DNA from: an uncultured Spirochaetales bacterium
GTDB taxonomy: Bacteria; Spirochaetota; Spirochaetia; Sphaerochaetales; Sphaerochaetaceae
NCBI GenBank assembly: GCA_937902565.1
Contig: CALFMX010000050.1
Coordinates: 1-9,367, forward strand
Direction: 5' to 3'
DNA: 9,367 bases
Shown here: positions 1 to 6,304 of the stretch, piece after piece
How positions within the stretch are numbered: the stretch's first letter is position 1
Layout of the letters: every line of letters begins with the position of its first letter
The notes under the pieces: generated by a model
Databases searched by the model: none
What the model saw: the letters and a program-made list of their open reading frames with translations, nothing else
Told to the model about the DNA's origin: nothing
Translations under genes and position numbers: made by a program

Positions 1-417
1 GGCTCGATCGCCAAGAGCGGCAAGGCCCCCATCGTCGAGGTCCTCGGTCCTGGGGAGCTGCCGACCAAGAGCGGCCTGATCTTCGCAGCCACCCCGGCAA
101 GTGACATTGTCTGCGGCCCGAGCCAGCTGGCCAGTGGTATCACGTTGCAGGTCTTCATGACCGGGCGCGGCACCCCCTACGGCCTTGCGGAAGCTCCGGT
201 TATCAAGGTCTCCACACGCAATGCGATGAAGGAGCAATGGGATGATCTCATCGACTTCGATGCCGGCACGATCGTAGTAGGCACGCACACCGTCCAGGAA
301 GCTGGAGAGGAGCTCTTCGACCTCATCATCGATGTGGCCAGTGGCAAGAAGCCGGCGGCCGAAGCGCTCGGCTTGAACAACTTCCTCTGCTACTTCAACC
401 CGGCTCCTATCACGTAA
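1..417 (+). CDS. uxaA: Altronate/galactarate dehydratase family, C-terminal part (5' truncated)
   Basis: The frame is open from base 1 and ends at a TAA (415-417), giving the last 138 residues of a larger protein. They read as the C-terminal catalytic domain of the UxaA/GarD family, which removes water from D-altronate or D-galactarate in hexuronate/sugar-acid breakdown in the cytoplasm. Recognisable family stretches are [19 protein letters not shown] near the start, FAATPASD, then [20 protein letters not shown], and the conserved tail FNPAPIT. A full family member is about 490-500 residues, so roughly the first 360 lie outside the window. UxaA is preferred over GarD because of the tail, but the two share this domain and the substrate cannot be fixed from this end alone. 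One detail differs from memory of the family: CGPSQLASG, where many members have a second Cys (CGTCQLASG). A terminator follows directly, so this is the last gene of its unit. Confidence 0.88.
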   Translation, partial: GSIAKSGKAPIVEVLGPGELPTKSGLIFAATPASDIVCGPSQLASGITLQVFMTGRGTPYGLAEAPVIKVSTRNAMKEQWDDLIDFDAGTIVVGTHTVQEAGEELFDLIIDVASGKKPAAEALGLNNFLCYFNPAPIT

Positions 418-437
418 TAGGATCACAACCAATTTCA

Positions 438-470
438 CCCTCTCGGTACTATACCGAGGGGGGTATTCTT
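438..470 (+). terminator. Rho-independent terminator after the dehydratase gene
   Basis: An 11-bp stem (CCCTCTCGGTA, bases 438-448, with TACCGAGGGGG-side bases 452-462, one G-T wobble) closes a 3-base loop and is followed by the T-rich run GTATTCTTT. It starts 21 bases after the stop codon and fits a terminator for the upstream gene. Confidence 0.8.
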
Positions 471-478
471 TACTCCCT

Positions 479-506
479 ATTTTGTCAAATCATAATTTGA
501 CAAAAT
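479..506. repeat. Perfect 12-bp palindrome upstream of the ATPase gene
   Basis: The arm ATTTTGTCAAAT (479-490) and its exact reverse complement ATTTGACAAAAT (495-506) flank a CATA spacer. It lies 35 bases before the ATPase start codon. The right arm contains a perfect TTGACA (497-502), so it could carry a -35 box; the best matching -10 (TACTCT, 520-525) is poor and would leave almost no leader. A dimeric repressor operator, possibly for the HTH-containing protein encoded next, is the leading reading. An mRNA hairpin is the alternative; it lacks the GC-rich stem and T run of a terminator. Confidence 0.75.
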
Positions 507-531
507 ACGATTTGAGTATTACTCTTTCAAT

Positions 532-536
532 AGGAG
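532..536 (+). promoter_or_regulatory. Ribosome binding site that fixes the ATPase start
   Basis: AGGAG lies 5 bases before ATG 542. The frame is open upstream to a TTG at 482, but that start would fall inside the palindrome and has no Shine-Dalgarno sequence. ATG 542 also begins exactly at the conserved MFVGREAE motif. Confidence 0.8.
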
Positions 537-541
537 TTAAT

Positions 542-1912
542 ATGTTTGTAGGACGAGAAGCCGAATTTGAGCAACTGCAGCGTGCCTGGGAGAGTGACCG
601 CTTTGAATTGGCCGTCCTCTGGGGGCGACGGCGTGTGGGCAAGACCGTGCTGGTCAATGAGTTTTGTAGGGGCAAGCGGGCCATACAAATCACTGCATAC
701 CTGACTGGTAAAGCCGGAAGCCTCGAGCACCTCTCACGCCAGGTGTCGGCAGCGCTGTTCCCCCAGACTCCCATCACCTTCACCTCACTGGAGGAGCTCT
801 TGGCCGTTGTCGCCGACCATGGGCGAGAGGAGCGGCTCATCCTCAGCATCGATGAGTTTCCCTACCTCGCCCAATCCATCACAGAGACGATGAGCATCCT
901 GCAGATGATGGTGGATAATCGCTTCAAGGAGACGAAGCTCATGATCATCCTCACCGGCTCCTCGATGGGTTTCATGGAGCGCCACGTCCTCGGCCACGAA
1001 AGTCCGCTCTACGGCAGAAGGAGCGTACAGATCCACCTGTTGCCCTTCTCGATCAAGGAGACGGCACAACTGCTTCCCGCTAGAACTGCCGAAGAGGTGG
1101 TCACTGTCCACAGCATCACCGGGGGTATCCCCCAATACATCCAGTACTTTGCGTCACAAGAACCGCTCGATGTTCTCATCGAGCGCCTCTTCTTCACCAA
1201 GGACGGGCTGCTCTTCAATGAGCCGACCCTCCTCTTGATGATGGAGGTGCGTGATACCCGCACCTACAACCAGATCCTTGAGGTATTGGCCAGGGGAAAC
1301 AACCAGATCTCGATCATTGCCGACAAGACCCATATCACCATGGCCACAGTCAGTGCGGCGATGGCAAACCTCCAGGAGCTCGGCATAGTCACCAACCGGT
1401 ATCCGGTGGGACGAAAGACCCGACGGGCGATCTGGGAGTTCAGTGACCAGCTCTTCGCCTTTTGGTATCGCTTTGTCTTCCCCTACACCTCATTGATCCT
1501 CAGTGGCCAGACGGCAGGGGTCTTGGCAAAGACACAAAAGGAGCTCCCCCAATTCCTGGGAAGAAGTTTTGAAGCCATCGCCCAAGGATATGTACTCTCA
1601 TCAACCGAGCTCCTTATCACCGAGATTGGAAGGTGGTGGGGACCGGACCCCACCACCAAAACTGAGGAGGAGATCGACCTGGTTGCCTGCGACAGGGAAG
1701 GGGCGTGGATCTTCGGTGAGTGCAAGTGGAGCAACACACCAGCAAGCGAAACAACCTTGAAAACCCTCATGTATCGATCGATGCTTGTCACCACCAGCAC
1801 CGACGTCTCATTCTACCTCTTCAGCAAGAGCGGGTTCACAGACTCCCTCAAGGCCATTGCAGAGAGGGATGAGAGGGTGAAGCTGGTGGGGCTGGAGGAT
1901 GTGTTCGCCTAG
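542..1912 (+). CDS. ATP-binding protein, ATPase_2 domain fused to DUF234 (PD-(D/E)XK-like)
   Basis: This 456-residue protein belongs to the archaeal/bacterial STAND-like ATPase_2 + DUF234 family, whose biological role is not established. It opens with FVGREAEFEQL, followed by Walker A GRRRVGKT (residues 28-35), Walker B ending SIDEF (102-106) and a sensor strand ILTGSS (about 136-141). A winged-helix segment follows (about 256-284, ISIIADKTHITMATVSAAMA). The C-terminal domain has E344, D379 and E393-C-K395 (IDL...GECKW), matching the E...D...ExK pattern of restriction-endonuclease-like nucleases. The order therefore suggests an ATP-driven switch coupled to DNA binding and possibly cleavage; this is inference. 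It stands alone: terminator before, convergent lipoprotein gene 28 bases after. GC-rich composition matches the flanking plus-strand genes rather than the lipoprotein block. ATG 542 was chosen over TTG 482 because of the RBS and motif start. Confidence 0.88.
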   Translation: MFVGREAEFEQLQRAWESDRFELAVLWGRRRVGKTVLVNEFCRGKRAIQITAYLTGKAGSLEHLSRQVSAALFPQTPITFTSLEELLAVVADHGREERLILSIDEFPYLAQSITETMSILQMMVDNRFKETKLMIILTGSSMGFMERHVLGHESPLYGRRSVQIHLLPFSIKETAQLLPARTAEEVVTVHSITGGIPQYIQYFASQEPLDVLIERLFFTKDGLLFNEPTLLLMMEVRDTRTYNQILEVLARGNNQISIIADKTHITMATVSAAMANLQELGIVTNRYPVGRKTRRAIWEFSDQLFAFWYRFVFPYTSLILSGQTAGVLAKTQKELPQFLGRSFEAIAQGYVLSSTELLITEIGRWWGPDPTTKTEEEIDLVACDREGAWIFGECKWSNTPASETTLKTLMYRSMLVTTSTDVSFYLFSKSGFTDSLKAIAERDERVKLVGLEDVFA

Positions 1913-1917
1913 GAGGT
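1911..1917 (+). promoter_or_regulatory. Orphan Shine-Dalgarno sequence after the ATPase gene
   Basis: A perfect AGGAGGT overlaps the TAG stop of the ATPase gene. At normal spacing there is only TTG (1925) followed at once by TAG, so no gene uses it. It may be a remnant of a lost downstream gene, or chance. Confidence 0.35.
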
Positions 1918-1940
1918 AAACATATTGTAGTCACGAAATC

Positions 1941-4418
1941 TTATTGTTGATGGTATTCAAGAAGCCTTCTATCGACCACTTTATTGTTACCGCCGACTTC
2001 GTTAACAACAAACCCATACTCAATATTTTTTGTTGCAGTTGGTTCGATCATTTTGGTTCCTGAACCCTGAACTAGCCCGCCGATACGTCCTTTTACAACG
2101 AGGTTTCCACCATTTGTAAACGATGCCCCAGCCGACTTGTTATAGTCAATCGCTGGAGGATTTCTATAATAGGTTGACATCTCCGCAGGTTTTCCATAGT
2201 TGAGATAATCCTCATAGAAGTCCGGGTCAAAGATGATTAGCCCACCACTCTTTTCAACAGATACAGAAGCAGATGGCTCAATGGTAAAGCTACTGCCAGG
2301 CAAGAGTGCAACTATTGAATTGATCTTCACGTTCCCGCTATTAACAATAAAGTGCCATCTTCCATCGAAGGGGATGGGTTTGTTATTTGTGTCCGCTGTA
2401 AAAAACCATATATTGATGCTCCCATTGTTGATTTGAACGTTTCCATCGAGAGCTATGTTAATTTGTCCATTGTTAGGGTTAAAGCTTTTTTTTATGCTTC
2501 CACCACCCTCAATGGTAATTACAGAGTCAGGTCCGATAAGTTTGAATTCAGTTGGCATATAGGAGCTGCTGACATAGAGAAACGCATTTGCAACATATGA
2601 TGCTCCACTGTCTATACTTAGAGTACATTCAATCTGATTAGCTGAGAATTGATCGAAGGGAAACACCGAATTCATAATTTCTGTTGTGATAGTACCTCCT
2701 CTAAATGATGAGATGTAAAGACTCTCATGAACTGTTGACCCACTCTCTGCCGTAATTGAGCCCTGGCCAACAGCGAAGCCCAGAACATGCAACACCCCTC
2801 GATGTTCCACTTTGACTACAGCAGTCTCTTCGATTTGCAAAATTGAGTAATAAGGCTTTACAACAAATCCTTGATGTTGCGTCGGGCCACTTGCCCTCTT
2901 TGCGTTCACAATCAAGGTACCCTTTACTGATAGGGTAATCCCATCTGGAATCAGTAGCTGTACGAACGGGCCTTGTACATTTCCGGTATATGTTGCACTT
3001 TCGGTTACTGCACTACTGTACCCAGAGTCGGCGGGGAGAAGAAGTGTGGTTTGACTACCTATCCGGTGAGACACAGAACCATATACCAACTCTGCGATTT
3101 CTGGAGTTGCAAACGAAGTATTGAACTTAACAATAATCTCATCCGCTCTCGCTTGATAGATTGCATCCTCGATGGTGTATCGTCGATCATCTCCTCTGAA
3201 CGAGACTGAGCCATATTTAAACACTACTGTTGCAGCAATTGAATTGTACCCTCTGGATATGGGTGTAGCCTCCATATATGCGATACATGTGGTGGCTCCT
3301 TTTGAAAGATTAAAGGTATCAATTTCTGTGGTTCTATCGTCCGGGTCGAAGAATTTGAATGAGTAGTTTTGGGACACATCGATACCTTCGATGAACAACG
3401 GGACAGTTCCAATTGGGACTGGCCCAAGGTTGTTGGCTGTGACATCCCTGTTGACAATATACAAGCCATTGCGTACTTCTTCTCCAATCATATCAATGGT
3501 TTGCGAATACTTGCTTACAATATCATATGCTTCCGTCAATGTTTGAGAATTTGAAACTAATGGTTTTTGATCAGGAGTCAGCAAATCATACGCATCCATG
3601 GTCTCATTTACAAAATTTCGGTCGGTGATGTTAAGGTCATCTGCAGGAGGGATGGCTACGATCATCTTGATGACTTGATATGCAGACGACTCATCCGAAG
3701 TCAGCTTATTGAGAAGAGCTTGTTCCAGTCTATCGAGCGCACTCTTTTCTGAGGTGAGCAACTTCTTGGTTTCAGGGGGAAGACTGAGATAGTCTTGTAG
3801 AGCTTTGAGAATGAGAATACTGTCACTGAAGCTGATGCTACCAGCCTTTAGCCCAAGTGCTGTATTGTGGGTTGCCAGGAATATCTCAGAGGAGCTAATG
3901 GGAGCAATCATCTTGCGATAGATATCATAGAACACCAGCTCTCCTTTGAAGGTGAACCATGTGTCCCGGTATTTTATGGTGGCTATGAATGATAATTCTT
4001 CTTTGGATGGATCTGTAAATTGTTCAATGATGGTATTCAAAACAAATACGCTCGCACTTGAAGAAGCACTTGATGATTTAAGGTTGAATGATCGATCGTT
4101 GATAACGATGGTGCCAGCCTCAGCATGATTGTTCAATGCACCGAAAATTCCCAACATCACGGTGGTAATGACATTTGTGGTGATTGTATTGGAGAAAGTG
4201 ACTGTTAAGTCATCATCCTTAAAGGCTACTTTGTACGTCTCAGTATTTGGCAAATCGGCTGCAATCAGTCGCTTAAGGTCACTTTTTTTTGGGGGAAACA
4301 GGGAAGGAATTTGAATTTTCAAGTCACAAGCCGAAAACATGGATATCAGAAAGCAGATAAGAATAATCAACAGAAGAGTGTATCTGTTTGGTTTGTTGCT
4401 CTGATGATCCCTATCCAT
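1941..4418 (-). CDS. Large mosaic surface lipoprotein (825 aa), hypothetical
   Basis: The protein starts with a polar stretch, a hydrophobic helix (about residues 14-30) and a lipobox ending FSAC, so Cys31 should be lipidated by the Lgt/Lsp pathway. Residues about 46-165 resemble the small lipoprotein encoded upstream: both have DDLTVTFSN/DDLTVTFTN, an I-x-x-x-F strand pair, and a closing FTFKGELVF/FTLDGEVTI strand. Residues about 195-305 carry two helical units, ALQDYLSLPPETKKLLTSEK and MDAYDLLTPDQKPLVSN, a pattern common in secreted helical repeats (A-Y-x-x-L-T-P-E-Q-K-x-L-V). From about 480 to the end, short Gly/Asn/Ser-rich strands (TLSVKGTLIVNAK, VQINNGSINI, GNLVVKGRIGG) suggest a right-handed beta-helix. 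ATG 4418 has AAGAGG 8 bases upstream. It is probably transcribed with the small lipoprotein through a hairpin. Function unknown; surface display or adhesion is inference. Two A8 runs lie in the coding strand. No terminator is visible at its 3' end. Confidence 0.85.
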   Translation of the reverse strand: MDRDHQSNKPNRYTLLLIILICFLISMFSACDLKIQIPSLFPPKKSDLKRLIAADLPNTETYKVAFKDDDLTVTFSNTITTNVITTVMLGIFGALNNHAEAGTIVINDRSFNLKSSSASSSASVFVLNTIIEQFTDPSKEELSFIATIKYRDTWFTFKGELVFYDIYRKMIAPISSSEIFLATHNTALGLKAGSISFSDSILILKALQDYLSLPPETKKLLTSEKSALDRLEQALLNKLTSDESSAYQVIKMIVAIPPADDLNITDRNFVNETMDAYDLLTPDQKPLVSNSQTLTEAYDIVSKYSQTIDMIGEEVRNGLYIVNRDVTANNLGPVPIGTVPLFIEGIDVSQNYSFKFFDPDDRTTEIDTFNLSKGATTCIAYMEATPISRGYNSIAATVVFKYGSVSFRGDDRRYTIEDAIYQARADEIIVKFNTSFATPEIAELVYGSVSHRIGSQTTLLLPADSGYSSAVTESATYTGNVQGPFVQLLIPDGITLSVKGTLIVNAKRASGPTQHQGFVVKPYYSILQIEETAVVKVEHRGVLHVLGFAVGQGSITAESGSTVHESLYISSFRGGTITTEIMNSVFPFDQFSANQIECTLSIDSGASYVANAFLYVSSSYMPTEFKLIGPDSVITIEGGGSIKKSFNPNNGQINIALDGNVQINNGSINIWFFTADTNNKPIPFDGRWHFIVNSGNVKINSIVALLPGSSFTIEPSASVSVEKSGGLIIFDPDFYEDYLNYGKPAEMSTYYRNPPAIDYNKSAGASFTNGGNLVVKGRIGGLVQGSGTKMIEPTATKNIEYGFVVNEVGGNNKVVDRRLLEYHQQ
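4283..4295 (-). repeat. C5A8 homopolymer tract early in the large lipoprotein gene
   Basis: On the coding (minus) strand the bases read CCCCC then AAAAAAAA, encoding Pro-Pro-Lys-Lys (residues 42-45), about ten residues after the lipidated Cys. A second A8 run lies at 2486-2493 (Lys643-Lys644 area). Such runs are prone to slippage in replication or transcription; whether this one varies cannot be seen here. Confidence 0.6.
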
Positions 4419-4453
4419 AGTGACGGCCTCTTGTCGCTCGGTAGAACTGACAA

Positions 4454-4486
4454 ATCATCCCGTGTCATTACAATACACGGGATGAT
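4454..4486 (-). terminator. Intercistronic hairpin between the two lipoprotein genes
   Basis: A perfect 12-bp stem (ATCATCCCGTGT at 4454-4465 with ACACGGGATGAT at 4475-4486) closes a 9-base loop. Read on the minus strand it follows the small lipoprotein stop by 42 bases and is followed by only a short T run (TTTG). It is a plausible but leaky terminator or RNA-stabilising hairpin. No promoter is visible between it and the large lipoprotein start, so read-through is probably what expresses the large gene. Confidence 0.65.
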
Positions 4487-4528
4487 CTAGTTCAGAGCAG
4501 CAAAGTCTTATACTCGTAGTAAACCAAG

Positions 4529-5002
4529 TTATGGGACACTTACGCCTGCAATAGTAACCTCACCATCGAGAGTAAAGTTCTGTCCTTCGTAATCTTTGAT
4601 GTTGACCTTGTAAGCAAAGGTGCCATTGTAGGCATTCGTATTCAAATTGTATATCTTGTTTTTGACTGCTGTGAGGCTGAGAGAATCATTGAATGTAAAT
4701 GTAACTCCATCCAAAATCAGTTCACTAGTTGCGCCAATCTTGGTCTTGAATGTCGCAACAAGGGCAGTTGCTGCTGCATGAACTGTGGAGAAATCAGAGT
4801 TTGTAAAAGTGACTGTCAAATCATCACCTGAGGTAGCCAGGGTAGCTACAGTCGATTTGCCCACTTCTGTTTTCAATTCATCCAGAAACTTAGCTTTGTA
4901 ATCAACCGGCTCTGATCCTCCGTTATCACACCCCACAAACATTGGTATAACAAACGCACCGATAAGCAATACAATCAATAACCGCTTAGAAACCTTTCCC
5001 AT
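4529..5002 (-). CDS. Small lipoprotein (157 aa), paralogous to the N-terminus of the large one
   Basis: The product has a basic N-terminus (MGKVSKR), a hydrophobic segment and a lipobox ending MFVGC, giving lipidated Cys25 followed by DNGGSEP, a flexible linker. The mature part of about 130 residues is a single small module: a helix (FLDELKTEV), DDLTVTFTN, an Ala/Thr-rich helix, and four or more strands ending FTLDGEVTIAGV. Corresponding elements occur in the same order in residues about 46-165 of the large lipoprotein. The start at 5002 is fixed by AAGGAGG six bases upstream; the frame extends to a TTG at 5026, but that would place the RBS inside the gene. It is the first gene after a good minus-strand promoter. 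I do not recognise a named family and assign no function beyond an envelope-anchored lipoprotein. Confidence 0.85.
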   Translation of the reverse strand: MGKVSKRLLIVLLIGAFVIPMFVGCDNGGSEPVDYKAKFLDELKTEVGKSTVATLATSGDDLTVTFTNSDFSTVHAAATALVATFKTKIGATSELILDGVTFTFNDSLSLTAVKNKIYNLNTNAYNGTFAYKVNIKDYEGQNFTLDGEVTIAGVSVP

Positions 5003-5008
5003 ATCCAA

Positions 5009-5015
5009 CCTCCTT
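5009..5015 (-). promoter_or_regulatory. Strong ribosome binding site of the small lipoprotein gene
   Basis: AAGGAGG on the minus strand lies six bases before ATG (5002-5000). It decides the start against the upstream TTG and implies high translation. Confidence 0.85.
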
Positions 5016-5041
5016 AGGATGTGCAACTCCTGCTTGTCATC

Positions 5042-5070
5042 ATTATTGCATCCAAAAGAGCAGAAGACAA
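5042..5070 (-). promoter_or_regulatory. Sigma-70-type promoter of the lipoprotein genes
   Basis: On the minus strand TTGTCT (5070-5065) is followed by a 17-base spacer and AATAAT (5047-5042), which is preceded by TGC, an extended -10 element. Transcription would begin near 5035, leaving a leader of about 33 bases that contains the RBS. Only sequence matches support this. Confidence 0.6.
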
Positions 5071-5115
5071 GAGAAGAATAACCATATTGTGGGGGACGGC
5101 TGGTAAATAAAGTTC

Positions 5116-5150
5116 TGTCGCAGGAAACAATTGCTTTGTCACAGGAAAAC
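5116..5150 (+). promoter_or_regulatory. Direct repeat TGTCRCAGGAAA upstream of the transport operon
   Basis: TGTCGCAGGAAAC (5116-5128) and TGTCACAGGAAAAC (5137-5150) repeat with one mismatch over 12 bases. Their starts are 21 bases apart, about two helical turns, so a protein could bind both on one face. The second copy lies immediately upstream of the TATAAT box. OmpR-type regulators, one of which is encoded in this operon, usually bind direct repeats; the link is inference. Confidence 0.5.
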
Positions 5151-5157
5151 CTATAAT
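5130..5157 (+). promoter_or_regulatory. Promoter of the ABC transport/two-component operon
   Basis: A perfect -10 box TATAAT (5152-5157) has only a weak -35 partner (ATTGCT at 5130-5135, 16-base spacer). This is typical of an activator-assisted promoter. Transcription would start near 5164, which rules out a TTG start at 5131 for the ATPase gene. Confidence 0.55.
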
Positions 5158-5202
5158 TTATGGGGGATGAAGAATCAGGCGCAGAGTGGAGAGCTCCCAG
5201 TG

Positions 5203-6300
5203 ATGTTGGAGCTACGAGATGTCAGCAAAACCTATCACATCTCCAAGAGTGAATCGGTCGTAGCGGTCGAATCCGTCTCCTTTGTCGTCCATGAGGGAGA
5301 GTTCGTCACCCTCATCGGCCCCTCCGGTTGTGGCAAGTCAACGACGCTGCGGATGATCGGGGGCTTTGCCAAACCCAGCAGCGGAGAGGTCTACATCGAC
5401 GGCCAGCTCGTCAACGACCTCGGCCCTGAGGAGCGTAACATCCCCATGGTCTTCCAAAACTACGCCCTCTTTCCCCACCTCTCCGTCTTCGAGAACATCG
5501 CCTATGGCCTCAAGGCACGCAAGCTTCCCCCCGATGCCATCGCCCACGACGTTGCCATGATGTGCCAGATGCTCAACCTCGTTGGCATCGAGACCCGCTT
5601 TCCCGATGAACTCTCAGATGGCCAGCAGCAACGCGTGGCCCTTGCCCGGGCCCTGGTCCTCAAACCCAAGATCATCCTCTTCGATGAGCCGCTCTCAAAC
5701 CTCGATGCGCGGCTACGCATCCAGACCAGGGCCGAGATCAAGCGGATGCAGAGAATCCTCAACATCACCGTCCTCTACGTCACCCATGACCAGGCAGAGG
5801 CCCTCGGCAGCCCCAACCGGGTCATCGTCATGAACAAGGGCAGGGTCATCCAGGAGGGGGGGCCGAGGGATGTCTACGACCATCCCAAGACCCCCTTTGT
5901 CGCCGACTTCATCGGCAACGCCAACTTCTATGACGCCTACGTCATCTCTGTGGGCACAGAGGCTATGCTCATCTCCCTCCAGGAGCTTGAGTTCTCCGTA
6001 CCTCTGGAGAACTGTGACCACATACCAGAGCGCGATGACGTGGTGTTGGTGGCCATCAACCCCATCACCATCGCCCTGAGGCCATCAGATGGAGCGGGCT
6101 TGGATGGCTGCTGTGAGGGCACCATCCAGCACTCCATCTTTGCCGGCCACTCCATCGAATACACCGTGAGCTTCGGCAGCACCACCATCCGTGTCGTGCA
6201 GCCCAACATCCAAGGCGAGGCGCTCCAGCATGAGGTGGGAAGTACCGTTTGCCTGACCCTCAACCCCGCCACCTTCCGCCTCTTTGAGGCGTACAGTTGA
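5203..6300 (+). CDS. ABC transporter ATP-binding protein (spermidine/Fe(III)/organophosphate-type importer)
   Basis: This 365-residue protein is the motor ATPase of a type I importer of the FbpC/PotA-like group, working at the inner face of the membrane. It has Walker A GPSGCGKST (residues 39-47), Q-loop MVFQNYALFPH (Gln85), signature LSDGQQQR (137 onward), Walker B IILFDEP (Glu162), D-loop SNLDA and switch His195 in TVLYVTHDQAEAL. About 115 C-terminal residues form a TOBE-like regulatory domain (IALRPSDG). Two positions are unusual: Asp in the signature where LSGGQ is normal, and GSPNRVIVMNKG where SDRI(A/V)VMNKG is usual. The start is uncertain. ATG 5203 begins at the conserved MLELRDVSKTY and has GGAG 11 bases upstream; ATG 5167 would add 12 residues but lies about 3 bases from the predicted transcription start. 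It is the first gene of the operon; the kinase gene follows after 4 bases. Confidence 0.92.
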   Translation: MLELRDVSKTYHISKSESVVAVESVSFVVHEGEFVTLIGPSGCGKSTTLRMIGGFAKPSSGEVYIDGQLVNDLGPEERNIPMVFQNYALFPHLSVFENIAYGLKARKLPPDAIAHDVAMMCQMLNLVGIETRFPDELSDGQQQRVALARALVLKPKIILFDEPLSNLDARLRIQTRAEIKRMQRILNITVLYVTHDQAEALGSPNRVIVMNKGRVIQEGGPRDVYDHPKTPFVADFIGNANFYDAYVISVGTEAMLISLQELEFSVPLENCDHIPERDDVVLVAINPITIALRPSDGAGLDGCCEGTIQHSIFAGHSIEYTVSFGSTTIRVVQPNIQGEALQHEVGSTVCLTLNPATFRLFEAYS

Positions 6301-6304
6301 CGCC

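Noticed and set aside
479..506. The palindrome read as a second terminator of the dehydratase gene
   Set aside because: The stem is AT-rich and not followed by a T run, and a good terminator already lies at 438-470.
482..541. A 20-codon N-terminal extension of the ATPase from TTG 482
   Set aside because: It would lie in the palindrome, has no RBS and precedes the conserved FVGRE start; ATG 542 has AGGAG at correct spacing.
1921..5090. CATATTGT at 1921-1928 and again at 5083-5090, near both edges of the AT-rich block, as possible target-site duplication
   Set aside because: Eight bases are short enough to match by chance between AT-rich segments, the flanks differ, and there is no transposase, integrase or terminal inverted repeat.
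5131..5166. ABC ATPase start at TTG 5131
   Set aside because: The TATAAT box at 5152-5157 lies inside this extension, so a transcript from that promoter could not include the codon.
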